This document shows positions 1 to 9,294 of a DNA stretch of 64,000 nucleotides, piece by piece (within the stretch, counting starts at the first letter, position 1; the number at the start of each line of letters is the position of its first letter). The DNA is from Rhodococcus ruber. GTDB lineage: Bacteria; Actinomycetota; Actinomycetes; Mycobacteriales; Mycobacteriaceae. The translations under genes were made by a program, and so were the position numbers. Below the pieces are notes generated by a model. That model ran no database searches, was not told where the DNA came from, and was given only the letters and a program-made list of their open reading frames with translations. Location of the stretch: contig NZ_JAPWIJ010000006.1 in assembly GCF_027270735.1 (NCBI RefSeq), forward strand, positions 248,001 through 312,000, given 5' to 3'.

Positions 1-775
1 CCGCAGCCAGTGCGTCGACGGCCTCGTCGATGAGTGCGACGTCGGTGACGCCGAGCAGCGACAGTGCCCGTGGGTAGGTGACGCCCTCGGGCCCGGCTCC
101 GGCCAGCAGCTGATCCATGACGCTGAGCGAGTCACGGGGCGATCCGCCGCCTGCGCGGATGACCAACGGATAGACCGCATCCTCGACCGGGACCTGTTCC
201 TGGCCGCAGATCTTCTCCAGCAGAACGCGCATCGTCGACGGCGCGAGCAGCCGGAAGGGGTAATGGTGGGTACGCGAGCGGATGGTGGGGAGCACCTTCT
301 CGGGCTCGGTGGTCGCGAAGATGAAGACCAGATGCTCCGGCGGTTCCTCGACGACCTTGAGCAGCGCGTTGAAGCCCGCCGGGGTCACCATGTGAGCCTC
401 GTCGATGATGAAGATGACGTAGCGCGATTCGGCCGGGGCGTACACGGCTTTGTCGCGCAGATCTCGGGCATCGTCGACGCCACCGTGGCTGGCCGCGTCC
501 ATCTCGACGACGTCGAAGTTGCCGGGGCCACCGGGTGCGAGTGCAACGCAGGAGTTGCACACTCCGCACGGCGTCGACGTCGGCCCTTCCGCGCAGTTCA
601 GCGATCGGGCGAGGATGCGCGCCGAGGAGGTCTTTCCGCAGCCACGCGGGCCGGAGAAGAGGTAGGCGTGGTTGATTCTGTTGCTGTCCAGCGCCACGCT
701 GATCGGCTCGGTGACGTGCTCCTGGCCGACGACTTCGGCGAACGTCGCGGGACGGTACTTCCGGTAGAGGGCCAC
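1..775 (-). CDS. dnaX: DNA polymerase III subunit gamma/tau, N-terminal part (partial)
   Basis: This is the clamp-loader ATPase subunit that loads the sliding clamp during replication. The start is GTG at 775 (VALYRKYRP), the usual beginning of the family. A Walker A motif (GPRGCGKT) lies near residues 45-52. A zinc-finger cysteine set follows (C near 64, then CGVC and C), and then a Walker B/DEAH-type segment (FIIDEAH). The gene runs off the left edge, so the tau-specific C-terminus is not visible. It lies 44 bp downstream of the helicase-associated gene in the same direction. In mycobacteria dnaX neighbours the aspC-type aminotransferase; here that gene is about 12 kb away. The family identification is firm. 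Confidence 0.96.
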   Translation of the reverse strand, partial: MALYRKYRPATFAEVVGQEHVTEPISVALDSNRINHAYLFSGPRGCGKTSSARILARSLNCAEGPTSTPCGVCNSCVALAPGGPGNFDVVEMDAASHGGVDDARDLRDKAVYAPAESRYVIFIIDEAHMVTPAGFNALLKVVEEPPEHLVFIFATTEPEKVLPTIRSRTHHYPFRLLAPSTMRVLLEKICGQEQVPVEDAVYPLVIRAGGGSPRDSLSVMDQLLAGAGPEGVTYPRALSLLGVTDVALIDEAVDALAA

Positions 776-819
776 GCCCGAAAGGGTACCGGCGACCACG
801 GACACAGTTGCATCGCGCG

Positions 820-3213
820 TCACCGTGGGCCGGTGGAGACCGCTCTGATGTTCATGATTGCGAAGCTCTCCCTGGTACCGGTGGAATCCGAGAGCGCGAA
901 GAGCCAGTTGCCGTCTTGCAGGGCGTCCGAGATCGCGTGCCGCACGATGGCACCTTTGGAGTTCTGGTAGTCGATGCAGACGCGCGTGCCACGAGCTGCG
1001 GCGTCGGTCAACACGTCCAGCTCCTTCGGCAGCAATCGGCTGTGGTGTTGCAGGGACGCTCGCACTCGGACCTGGTCGACGCTGCCGGAGTCGCCGGTGC
1101 GCAACAGCCGTGCGAGCTCACGTGGATCGTGTCGATTCGGTGCCGAGCGGACGGCCGGCTGTGTCGTCCGGTGGGTCGCCGCGCGCACCCGAGGTGCGCT
1201 GTCGAGTTCGAGCTGCCCGGTATCCGAGTGCCGCACCGGGGAGTATCCGTGCCTGCGAAGCACGGCGATCGTGTCGATCGGTGTTGCCGAACTGACCAGG
1301 ACCGTGGGCGCGAGCCGATGGAACTCGAGCACCGCCAGCGCCTCGTCTTCCTCGATGGTGGTGAGCAGTACGACGTCCTCGGAGACGATGGCGCAGGGAA
1401 TCCTGCGCACGGCGAGCGCGCCGTAGGTGCGCCAACAATCCTTGATCGTGTACGCCAGCGCTTGGGGGACGTCGCCCTCGGCCATCCCGGTCAAGGCCTC
1501 GATCAGCTCGTCACCTGTGCCGCCGGTGTCGAAGAAGCTGCGGATGGTCGCCGGAGTGAACCGCCAGACCGACGCCACTTCCCTCGATTCCGGCTGCGCG
1601 GCCGCGCCGAGTATCGACGCCACCTCGGTGCTCGGTGGTCCGGTGACCACGGCCGTCGAATCGGGCAGCAACCGCACCGAGAACGGCACCCGGTGGGCCA
1701 TGTCCTGCAGCTGCTCGGTCAGAGCCGAGGCGATCTGACGGCGATCGCCGTCCCGGCCGGCGGGAAACTCCGTGAGGATGCTGCACAGATCGGTCGGTGC
1801 GCCGCCGGCCAGCACCCCGAGTCGAGTGGCCTCGGTCCAGAGCGCGCGCACATGACCTGCCCCTGCACTGGTCGAGACGACAGGGATATTCCAGTCGAGG
1901 TAGCAGGCGAATTCGTCCGGACCGGGCAGCACGGTCGTCCGAGCGTCGGGACCATCGTGTCGCGCAAGAGCCGTCAGGGCCGTCGCGCGCAGGTCTGCCG
2001 CCGCAGGATCGTCGAGCATCTTCTTGAGCACCGGCACGGTCTTCTGCGAGGCTCGCGGCACCCGATGCGTCGGCGTGAACGGCGAACACCACCAGGCGGC
2101 CAGCAACACAGCCGCCTGCTCGGCTCGCGCGCTCGTCGACCACGTTTCGTACGCCGAGGTCAATGCGACGCCGGTCTTCCCACGCTCGGCGATCAATCCG
2201 GCCTCGCGCGCCAACATCAGCATCAGCGCGGTGTCGTGCTCGTCGGCAAATCCCAGGCGCGTCGTCAGCGAACGAAGCTCTTTCGCGCTGACACCACCGG
2301 TCTTCATCGTCGTCAGGCCATCGGTGTCGACGGCCGTCAGCAGCGCCTGCGTGTGCTCGCAGAACTGCAGCAGCGCAATGGAACGCGTGCGCCGTACGTC
2401 GTCCTGCGAGAGCTCACTCGCGGCAAAGCTCGGCGAAGCGAGTTCGATGGGCAAGCGCCACTCTTGCCCTCGCAGCGCGATGCTCACCTCCAGCGGCATC
2501 TCGACGCGATGTCCGTCCAATCGATACAGCAGCCCTCGCTCGAAAGCGGCGGCACCCGCGGTCGGCGGCACATCGAAGATCAGCGACACCGGATTGCCAT
2601 CGGCAAAGCGAGACAACATCTCTCGCATCTCGACCGGGCCGTCGTCGTACAGGGCGCGGATTCGTTCGGGAGTCATTGCGGCGGCGACGGCGTCCGCGCG
2701 TGCAGCCCGGTCGAGCGAAAGGTCGATACCCAGACGGGTCAGCACGGCCAACCGATCCTGTTCGACGGCGCAGCGCATGAACAACTTTCGCTGCCGCAGA
2801 GCCAGTCCGAACGGATGCGAGAACACCCCGGACAGATCGACGGGACAGAATTCGGCCGTGTCCGAGCCTTCTGATGTGTGCGGCCGGATCAGACCGTAGG
2901 ACATCAGCTCGGCCAGCGCGGCCTCGATGTCCGGCGTGTGGTTCGCCGTCCCCTCGCAGGTCCAGTGACCCACCTCGGCTCGGCTGAGATCGCCCGTGAG
3001 GGCGAACAATTCGAGCAGATCCAGCGCGCCGCGGTCGAGCTTTCTGGGCAGGGCCGCCACCCGCCACGGTGAGCCGAGCAACTGTGCGAGCAGTCCGAAC
3101 GAGCGCGGCGGCGGGTCGGTGGCCACATCCGGTCGTCGGCGCAGCAGACCGGTCAGCTCGTCCTCGTCGAGCGAGGCCAGCCACCCCTCGTACGTCCCGA
3201 TACTCTCGGTCAT
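820..3213 (-). CDS. helicase-associated (XPB/Ssl2 N-terminal-like) protein
   Basis: A 797-residue protein resembling the mycobacterial Rv0862c family, which carries an XPB/Ssl2 N-terminal-like helicase-associated domain but no ATPase motor. No Walker A or DEAD/DEAH box is seen here. The start is ATG at 3213 (MTESIGTYEGW), preceded by a GGGGG-AAGAA ribosome site; the open frame extends further upstream without support. The C-terminal part (about residues 690-790) has a WYL-like look (RVCIDYQNSKGAIVRHAISD). In mycobacteria the homologue sits beside the XPB helicase gene, but no XPB gene is next to it here. A role with DNA repair or transcription-coupled helicases is inferred from the family only. 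Confidence 0.8.
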   Translation of the reverse strand: MTESIGTYEGWLASLDEDELTGLLRRRPDVATDPPPRSFGLLAQLLGSPWRVAALPRKLDRGALDLLELFALTGDLSRAEVGHWTCEGTANHTPDIEAALAELMSYGLIRPHTSEGSDTAEFCPVDLSGVFSHPFGLALRQRKLFMRCAVEQDRLAVLTRLGIDLSLDRAARADAVAAAMTPERIRALYDDGPVEMREMLSRFADGNPVSLIFDVPPTAGAAAFERGLLYRLDGHRVEMPLEVSIALRGQEWRLPIELASPSFAASELSQDDVRRTRSIALLQFCEHTQALLTAVDTDGLTTMKTGGVSAKELRSLTTRLGFADEHDTALMLMLAREAGLIAERGKTGVALTSAYETWSTSARAEQAAVLLAAWWCSPFTPTHRVPRASQKTVPVLKKMLDDPAAADLRATALTALARHDGPDARTTVLPGPDEFACYLDWNIPVVSTSAGAGHVRALWTEATRLGVLAGGAPTDLCSILTEFPAGRDGDRRQIASALTEQLQDMAHRVPFSVRLLPDSTAVVTGPPSTEVASILGAAAQPESREVASVWRFTPATIRSFFDTGGTGDELIEALTGMAEGDVPQALAYTIKDCWRTYGALAVRRIPCAIVSEDVVLLTTIEEDEALAVLEFHRLAPTVLVSSATPIDTIAVLRRHGYSPVRHSDTGQLELDSAPRVRAATHRTTQPAVRSAPNRHDPRELARLLRTGDSGSVDQVRVRASLQHHSRLLPKELDVLTDAAARGTRVCIDYQNSKGAIVRHAISDALQDGNWLFALSDSTGTRESFAIMNIRAVSTGPR

Positions 3214-3265
3214 TTCTTCCCCCCGGTGAAAGTTCTGCCGAAGGTACCGCCGGGCACCGACAGAT

Positions 3266-3841
3266 TTATTTGTTCTTGGCTGCCGCTTTCGCTGCCTTCT
3301 TGAATTCGCGTACCTCGAGCAGTGATTTCTCATCGACGACATCGGCGATGGATCGACGCGCACCCTCGTCGCCGTAGGATCCGGCGGCCTTTCGCCACCC
3401 GTCGGGCGTGACGCCCATCTGCTTGCCGAGCAGCGCGAGGAAGATGCGTGCCTTCTGATCGCCGTATCCGGGGAGCGCTTTGAGACGCTTCAGCACCTCG
3501 GCACCGTCGGGGTTCTCGCGGGTCCAGATCTCCTGCGGCTTGCCGTCGTAGTTCTCGACCAGAAACACAGCCAGCCCCTGGATGCGCTTGGCCATCGAGC
3601 CGGGGAACCGATGCACGGCCGGGGTCTGCGCGCACAATGCGGCGAATTCGTCCGGATCGGCGTCGGCGACGGTGTCGACTTTCAGATCACCGAGACGGTC
3701 GACGAGCTTCTTCGGGCCTGCGAACGCCGATTCCATCGGTACCTGCTGATCGAGCAACATGCCGATCAGCAGCGCGAACGGATCCTCGGCGAGCAGTGCA
3801 TCGGCCTCAGGATCGCCGACGAGGTGCAGAGTGCGAGACAT
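3266..3841 (-). CDS. HhH-GPD family base-excision repair protein
   Basis: A 191-residue protein from ATG 3841 (MSRTLHLVGDPEADALL). It matches the uncharacterised HhH-GPD family of actinobacteria related to endonuclease III and AlkA glycosylases. A helix-hairpin-helix is visible near residues 125-145 (LKALPGYGDQKARIFLALL). No C-terminal iron-sulfur cysteine cluster is present, unlike endonuclease III. The C-terminus is lysine/alanine rich. It lies 52 bp upstream of the helicase-associated gene on the same strand, so the two may be co-transcribed. Damage specificity cannot be read from the sequence. Confidence 0.85.
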   Translation of the reverse strand: MSRTLHLVGDPEADALLAEDPFALLIGMLLDQQVPMESAFAGPKKLVDRLGDLKVDTVADADPDEFAALCAQTPAVHRFPGSMAKRIQGLAVFLVENYDGKPQEIWTRENPDGAEVLKRLKALPGYGDQKARIFLALLGKQMGVTPDGWRKAAGSYGDEGARRSIADVVDEKSLLEVREFKKAAKAAAKNK

Positions 3842-3921
3842 GGCCTCGATCCTGCCACGGTGGCTGTCGATCTGTGTCCGGGGCGCAACAGAACCGTAGG
3901 CACTGTGCGAGACGACCTGTT

Positions 3922-4326
3922 TCACACCAGCCAGATCACCAGCGACATGGCGAGAAACAACACCAGCTGGTAACTGCAGTTGATGAGCGTCAGCTTGGGA
4001 GGTTTCAGCTCGAAGGCATTGTGTTGAAGCAACGTAGTTGCCGAGAACGCCATCCACGCGACCAGGCCGACAAGCAGTGCGACCCACACCGATTCATTCC
4101 CGAAAGCCGTGAATGCAACGCTGATGGCGGTGGCCAGACCCACGGCAGTGATGCTGTTGGCGACAAGAAGCTGCATCATGTTTCTTGTGCCGGCATTTTT
4201 GGACTGTTGCGGGGTGATGCCGGTCAGTTGCCACCATGGGGCAACGAAGACCTTGCCGTACCAGATGCCGGCGACTCCCATGCCGGCCACGATTGCCAGC
4301 ACTACCCCGAGCCAATCCAGTTCCAT
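3922..4326 (-). CDS. DUF1761-type integral membrane protein
   Basis: A 134-residue protein starting ATG 4326 (MELDWLGVVLAIVAGMG). About four hydrophobic segments are visible, including residues 4-22, 55-75, 80-97 and 118-134. The WYGKVFVAPWW stretch after the first segment is typical of DUF1761 proteins. Function is unknown. It is downstream of the LuxR-type regulator on the same strand with only 39 bp between, so it could be co-transcribed with or controlled by that regulator; this is inference from position. Confidence 0.8.
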   Translation of the reverse strand: MELDWLGVVLAIVAGMGVAGIWYGKVFVAPWWQLTGITPQQSKNAGTRNMMQLLVANSITAVGLATAISVAFTAFGNESVWVALLVGLVAWMAFSATTLLQHNAFELKPPKLTLINCSYQLVLFLAMSLVIWLV

Positions 4327-4365
4327 ATGCTCCCCCTTGTCCGAACAAGCTCCAGAATGTCTCGT

Positions 4366-7089
4366 TCATCCTTTCGCGAAGCGCGCTGCTTCCGTGCGGT
4401 TCTGGGCACCGAGTTTGGTCAACACATTCGACACGTGCACGCTGACGGTCTTGACGCTGATCACGAGTCGCTCGGCGATCTGCTTGTTGGTGCATCCCTC
4501 GCCCAGGAGTTCCAGAACGTCCCACTCGCGACGAGTCAACAGGTCCGCGCCCGCGGGTCGACGCGCATCACCGAGTCTCACGGTGACCCCGAGTCGGTCG
4601 TAGATCGCGATGGCCTCATCGGCCGTGTGTGCGGCTGCCGACCGCTCCCCCGCCGCCTCGAGGGCTTCGGCGAGCGACTGCAGTGCACGGGCACGCTCGA
4701 ACGGCTGAATTGCGAAGGCGTCGACGGCCACACGCCATGCCGCCACCACAGAGACAGCATCCCCGTATCCGCAGTTGAGACGCAGGTGGCCCAACTCGGC
4801 CTCGCCTCGCCGCAGCCACGCGGTCGACTCCCAACCGTAGGACGGGCTGGAACTCGCTGTGCGCTCGATCTCGGAGTGCAGGCGTGACCCGATGTCCAGT
4901 GCGGCCTGCGCACCGATGTCCGTCGACCCGCGGCGCGCCGCTTCCATCGCCAGTACCGACAATCTGATGCGTCCCCCGAACCATGGGTTGTGCCATTGCG
5001 CACCCACGGTCGCGACAGCGGCTTCGAGACCGGCGATCACGTCGCCGAACCGCCCGTTGCACAACGCTCTATAGGCAACAGCTGCGCTCGTCAGAATCGT
5101 GATCAAGCCATCCTGAGACTCGAAGGGCCGAACGCGTTCGATGTCGGCCGCGAGTTCCTCGTCCCCGATTGCGGCACGAATCTGAAACCCTGCACACAGC
5201 TGCTCGGCCGAACCCAAAGGTGGTGCGTCCGATTCGATCCGAGCCAAGTCGGCAAGGGCGAGTGTCCAGTCACCCGAGTAGTACCGCACGTTCGCCAACT
5301 GGACACGCGCCCCGACGCCGTAGGGCGTCCATTGGCGACCGGCGGATCGGGCGATCTCGACTGCCTCCTCGAACGACTCCTGGGCGGATACGAAATTTCC
5401 GTCGTCGAATTCGACCATTCCGAGATTGAACTTGCTGCGCAACAGATTCCCGATGTCACCGCATCCTCGCGCGAGTGCGGCGGTACGAATGAGGAGCGTG
5501 CGCGACGCCGCGGGGTCATTGTGGCGTCTATGTAAGCGTGCCAGCGTGATTCGTGCATCTGCCGACAGCCCCGGGTCACCGAGGGATTCTGCGATACGTA
5601 CAGACTCCTCGGCCCAGGCGAGCGACTGATCCTCCCGGCCCAACGCCTCGGTTATCCGAGCACCGAGACCGGTCAATTGCACTCTCCAGAAGGCGAATTC
5701 CTCCGCGGCCGCGATGATCAAAGCGCGCTCGACGGCCGCCAGGGCCGAATCTTCTCGTTCGATCGCCAGAGCCGATGTCGCCTCGGCATGCAACAAGTCG
5801 AGTCGCTCGGGGATCGTCAGCGCATCCCCACCCCGTTCCAGTTCGGCACGGACGACGGAGAGCGCCCGCAGGTCTTGCCCTGCTGCCGTCGACGCCGACG
5901 CGTATTCCAACACCAGTGCCGTTTCCGTCGGCTCCCATTGCGGCTGTCGCAGTTCCAGTGCGGCGGCGAGGTGAGCCATGGCCTCAGCAGGAGCAGCCAG
6001 CGTCATCGCCTCGCGGCCCGCATCGACGTGGGCTCCGAACGCCTTCGGCAGATCGTGGGCCGATCCTGCGTGTCGAGCCAGGTCCGCGGCAGCGCCACGA
6101 TGTCGGTGTTCGGTGAGCGTGTCGACGAAAGACGCGTGCAACCTCGCACGACGGCCGGGCAGGACGTCGTCGTAGATGGCATCGGCCAGGAGCGCGTGCC
6201 GAAAGACGTAGTAGAAGTCGGTGGTCTCCACGAGCCGGGCGTCGACGATCTCGCGGATCACGTCTTCGAGCCGGTCCTCGTCCAGACCGGTCACCTCTGC
6301 CAGGACCTCGTGCGCGACGCGGGGGCCACCCACCGCCATGGTTTCGGCTACCGACTTCGCCTCGGGCGACAAGGCGTCGAGCCGGACCAGCAGTAGCTCG
6401 GCAAGGCCCGGCGGAATCGACGATCCGGGACGCTGGCCGGCAGATACGAGTTCTTCGATGAAAAATGGATTGCCGCCCGATCGCTCCACGATGACGTCCC
6501 GGGATGCCACATCCGTCGCTGCAGGAAGCGAATCGAGGAGGCGATACGACGATTCGACGTCGAGAGGCGTCACGTCGACTCGACGGACGTAGCTCAGACG
6601 CGTCCACTCGGAGAGCGACTGCCGGAGTGGGTGTTTGCGATGCAGATCGTCGCTACGATACGAGATCACCAAGGACACGTGCGTTTTCGCGAGTCTCGAC
6701 AGCAGAAATGTCATGAGCTCACGGGTGGAGGTGTCCGCCCAGTGCGCATCCTCGACGATGACGAGCGCCGGGCGGTCGGCCCCAGCTGCAGTCAGGGCGA
6801 CGAGCGCAGCATCGAACAGTTCGGTCCGTGTGGTGTGCGGGAGTGGACCGAACAATTCGGTGAACGCGAGGTACGGAATTCCGACCTCACCGAGGTCCAA
6901 GCACCGCCCGACCAGTACCCGAGATCCGCGTGCTTCCACATTGCGCCGCAGTTCTGCCAGCAGCCGCGTTTTGCCGACACCGGCGTCACCGGACAGGACG
7001 ACCGCGGCAGGTACGCCTCGGCCAGCATCGGCGACGACCTGTTCGAGCGCCGCGAGTTCGGCGTCCCGTCCGATCAGAGTGCGAGCCAC
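4366..7089 (-). CDS. large ATP-binding LuxR-family transcriptional regulator (LAL/MalT-like)
   Basis: A 907-residue regulator starting GTG 7089. An N-terminal AAA/STAND ATPase has Walker A (GDAGVGKT, about residues 34-41) and a Walker B-like stretch (ALVIVEDAHWAD, about 105-116). A long helical TPR-like middle region follows. The C-terminal LuxR/GerE helix-turn-helix lies at about residues 845-903 (LTRREWDVLELLGEG and CTNKQIAERLVISVKTVSVH). Such proteins are multimeric activators gated by a ligand or protein partner. Neither the signal nor the target is evident. A DUF1761 membrane gene follows after 39 bp. The protein is complete, with an ordinary family length. Confidence 0.9.
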   Translation of the reverse strand: MARTLIGRDAELAALEQVVADAGRGVPAAVVLSGDAGVGKTRLLAELRRNVEARGSRVLVGRCLDLGEVGIPYLAFTELFGPLPHTTRTELFDAALVALTAAGADRPALVIVEDAHWADTSTRELMTFLLSRLAKTHVSLVISYRSDDLHRKHPLRQSLSEWTRLSYVRRVDVTPLDVESSYRLLDSLPAATDVASRDVIVERSGGNPFFIEELVSAGQRPGSSIPPGLAELLLVRLDALSPEAKSVAETMAVGGPRVAHEVLAEVTGLDEDRLEDVIREIVDARLVETTDFYYVFRHALLADAIYDDVLPGRRARLHASFVDTLTEHRHRGAAADLARHAGSAHDLPKAFGAHVDAGREAMTLAAPAEAMAHLAAALELRQPQWEPTETALVLEYASASTAAGQDLRALSVVRAELERGGDALTIPERLDLLHAEATSALAIEREDSALAAVERALIIAAAEEFAFWRVQLTGLGARITEALGREDQSLAWAEESVRIAESLGDPGLSADARITLARLHRRHNDPAASRTLLIRTAALARGCGDIGNLLRSKFNLGMVEFDDGNFVSAQESFEEAVEIARSAGRQWTPYGVGARVQLANVRYYSGDWTLALADLARIESDAPPLGSAEQLCAGFQIRAAIGDEELAADIERVRPFESQDGLITILTSAAVAYRALCNGRFGDVIAGLEAAVATVGAQWHNPWFGGRIRLSVLAMEAARRGSTDIGAQAALDIGSRLHSEIERTASSSPSYGWESTAWLRRGEAELGHLRLNCGYGDAVSVVAAWRVAVDAFAIQPFERARALQSLAEALEAAGERSAAAHTADEAIAIYDRLGVTVRLGDARRPAGADLLTRREWDVLELLGEGCTNKQIAERLVISVKTVSVHVSNVLTKLGAQNRTEAARFAKG

Positions 7090-7340
7090 GCCAACAAACT
7101 ACGCCGCACTCGTGGTCGATGGTCGTTCTGTGCGCGGCTGCGCACCCGGCGGTCGTACGCTCGCAGCGAATCGGCAACACGGCGTTCATGATCGGCCAGA
7201 ACATCATAGGTGGGGTGCATGAAACCCACTCTGGCTCCGCCGCACCGTCCGCACATCGGACGAGTTCCCTATCTTCGGTCGAACCGACGTGCGAGAAAGC
7301 CCTAGGGAACAGCCGACGCGATTACCTCACAAGGGACATG

Positions 7341-8144
7341 TCAGGTGATTGACACCAGTTGAGTGATGTCGTCGAAGGGCAACGGTCCGTCGACGACGGC
7401 TCCGACGACGGCGCTGTTGAGGATGATCGATCCGCCGTGGTTGTCCAGGAATGCGGTATCGGCGGCGTCCCGTCCGGTGGCGATGCGGACCAGAGTCGAT
7501 CGCGGCGCGAGGCAGGTCGCGTCCACCACTCGCCATTGGCCTTCGACGAATGCTTCGGCGACCGCATGGAAGTCCATCGGATCGCAGCCAGGCGCATATA
7601 CCGCTACCAGGCGAGCAGGGACATTGACCGCGCGAAGCAGGGCCACCACGAGGTGGGTGTAATCGCGGCACACTCCGGCACCGGCGAGGAGTGTGTCCAC
7701 CGCGCCGTCGATGGGGTCGCTGCTGCCCGGGACGTAGCTCAGCCGCGCCCCGACCCAGGACGAGACCTCTGCCAGCAACTTCTCCGATGGCGGGTAGGAA
7801 CCGAATTCGGTTGCTGCGAAGCCGAAGAACTTGTCTGCTTCGGAGTAGCGGCTGGGCCGCAGGTACAGCGAGAGATCGTAATCGGAGACCGGGGCCGGCT
7901 CGGTGTTGCCGTAGATGGTTGCCGAATACGACGCCTCGAGCTTGCCGACTCCGGCATACAGCTTGTGAATCCGGGTGCCGTGCGCGCCGCTGATCTCCTG
8001 CGCTTCGACCGGTTGCCCGTCGAGTGTGAACGAGAGCGCTTCCCACACTTCGGTTCCTGGATGCGGTGCGATCGCGATCTGGAACTCGAGGGTGCTGGCC
8101 TCGGTCACGTCGACATCGAGGTACGCGGAGACATCACGTTTCAT
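7341..8144 (-). CDS. transglutaminase-like cysteine protease family protein
   Basis: A 267-residue protein starting ATG 8144 (MKRDVSAYLDVDV). The transglutaminase-like triad is visible: Cys159 (GAGVCRDYTH), His193 (MDFHAVAEAF) and Asp208 (RVVDAT). The N-terminal 100 residues form the beta-rich domain usual for bacterial members. No signal peptide is seen, so a cytoplasmic protease or amidase role is likely; the substrate is unknown. It lies 37 bp downstream of phoU in the same orientation and may share a transcript with it. Confidence 0.87.
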   Translation of the reverse strand: MKRDVSAYLDVDVTEASTLEFQIAIAPHPGTEVWEALSFTLDGQPVEAQEISGAHGTRIHKLYAGVGKLEASYSATIYGNTEPAPVSDYDLSLYLRPSRYSEADKFFGFAATEFGSYPPSEKLLAEVSSWVGARLSYVPGSSDPIDGAVDTLLAGAGVCRDYTHLVVALLRAVNVPARLVAVYAPGCDPMDFHAVAEAFVEGQWRVVDATCLAPRSTLVRIATGRDAADTAFLDNHGGSIILNSAVVGAVVDGPLPFDDITQLVSIT

Positions 8145-8181
8145 CGTGCCGATCCTGCCATCTCCGAGCCGTTCGCGCAGA

Positions 8182-8835
8182 TCATGACTCGTCGGTGAGA
8201 CGTTCGCCCGTCACCAGGAATATGACCCTCTTGGCGACCTCCACCGTGTGATCGGAGTAGCGCTCGTAGAACCGGCCGAGCAGGGTGATGTCCACTGCGG
8301 CAGGCACGCCGTGCGGCCAGTCGGGTGCGGAGGTCAGCATGAACAGGCTGCGGTGCAGAGTGTCCATTTCCTCATCCTGGACGCGCAGACTTGCCGCGAG
8401 TTCGGCGTCTCTGGTTTCGAGCACGCGCTGCGTCGCCTCGGCCTGCGCGACGGCAACTCGACCCATCTGCTCGAACACGCCCTCGACCTCGGGCGGCAGT
8501 ACGTGCGCGGGATGGCGACGACGAGCCAGTTCGGCGATATGCACGGCAAGGCCGCCCATTCGCTGCAGATCGGCGACGATGTTGATTCCGGAGACGACGC
8601 GACGTAGATCGTGAGCAACGGGTGCCTGCAGGGCCAGAAAGCCGAATGCTCCGTGCTCCCATTCGACCGCGAGGGTGTCGATCTCTTCGCGGTATTCGAT
8701 GGTCCGTTCGGCGAGGACGATGTCGGCGGTCAGCAGCGCTTTGGTGGCGTCGACCATTGCCTTCTCGGCAATCCTCGACATGTCGGACAGGTTCGACGCC
8801 AACGTGTCGAGCGCCTCCGTGTAACTGTCCCTCAC
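8182..8835 (-). CDS. phoU: PhoU phosphate-signalling regulator
   Basis: A 217-residue protein from GTG 8835 ([16 protein letters not shown]). It shows the two repeated three-helix PhoU bundles, including the characteristic [28 protein letters not shown] segment (about residues 68-95) split by metal-binding acidic positions. PhoU links the Pst phosphate transporter to the PhoR kinase and restrains the phosphate-starvation response. No pst genes are adjacent, like the stand-alone phoY genes of mycobacteria. A transglutaminase-like gene follows on the same strand. Confidence 0.93.
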   Translation of the reverse strand: MRDSYTEALDTLASNLSDMSRIAEKAMVDATKALLTADIVLAERTIEYREEIDTLAVEWEHGAFGFLALQAPVAHDLRRVVSGINIVADLQRMGGLAVHIAELARRRHPAHVLPPEVEGVFEQMGRVAVAQAEATQRVLETRDAELAASLRVQDEEMDTLHRSLFMLTSAPDWPHGVPAAVDITLLGRFYERYSDHTVEVAKRVIFLVTGERLTDES

Positions 8836-8939
8836 GTACTACTCACCCCTACCGCTGTTGCCCTCGACGCGGGGCCCGTAGGAACTACCCCCAAGCGCAT
8901 CCTTCTACACTCGTGACGCCGTGTGGCAGCCTTCGTGAC

Positions 8940-9269
8940 ATGAACACTGTGAAGTCGGTCATGCTGTTCGCGGTGGCTGCACTGTTCGAGATCGGTGGTG
9001 CATGGCTGGTCTGGCAGGGAATTCGCGAGCATCGGGGATGGCTGTGGGCCGGAGCCGGGGTGATCGCTCTCGGTGCCTACGGATTTGTCGCAACCCTGCA
9101 ACCCGACGCCAACTTCGGCCGCATTCTCGCCGCGTACGGCGGGGTGTTCGTGGCGGGATCGCTGCTCTGGGCCATGGTGGTCGACGGCTTTCGGCCCGAT
9201 CGCTGGGACATCACCGGCGCGTCGATCGCATTGATCGGCGTGGCGGTGATCATGTACGGCCCGCGCTGA
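8940..9269 (+). CDS. YnfA/UPF0060 family small membrane protein
   Basis: A 109-residue protein starting ATG 8940 ([20 protein letters not shown]). Four transmembrane helices are apparent, at about residues 5-22, 33-50, 61-79 and 90-107. The [11 protein letters not shown] and [12 protein letters not shown] stretches are typical of the YnfA family. Family members resemble small multidrug-resistance transporters in topology, but the transported substrate is not established. It ends inside a strong terminator hairpin shared with the convergent lipase gene. Confidence 0.9.
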   Translation: MNTVKSVMLFAVAALFEIGGAWLVWQGIREHRGWLWAGAGVIALGAYGFVATLQPDANFGRILAAYGGVFVAGSLLWAMVVDGFRPDRWDITGASIALIGVAVIMYGPR

Positions 9270-9285
9270 TTCGCGCGGGCCGTAC
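9254..9285. terminator. bidirectional terminator between YnfA-type gene and lipase gene
   Basis: A perfect 13-bp inverted repeat (GTACGGCCCGCGC and its complement) with a 6-nt loop. It starts within the last codons of the YnfA-type gene and ends 10 bp before the stop of the convergent lipase gene. No clear T-run follows, as is common for high-GC actinobacterial hairpins. Confidence 0.75.
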
Positions 9286-9294
9286 GTCAGCAGA

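Noticed and set aside
808..2874. Long open frame (688 codons) on the plus strand opposite the helicase-associated gene
   Set aside because: It has Arg/Gly/Asp-rich composition, no domain, and mirrors a well-supported minus-strand gene; a GC-driven antisense shadow.
7090..7340. Short frames in the gap between the LuxR-type gene and the transglutaminase gene
   Set aside because: None has a ribosome site or domain; the gap probably holds the LuxR promoter and the end of the neighbouring transcript.
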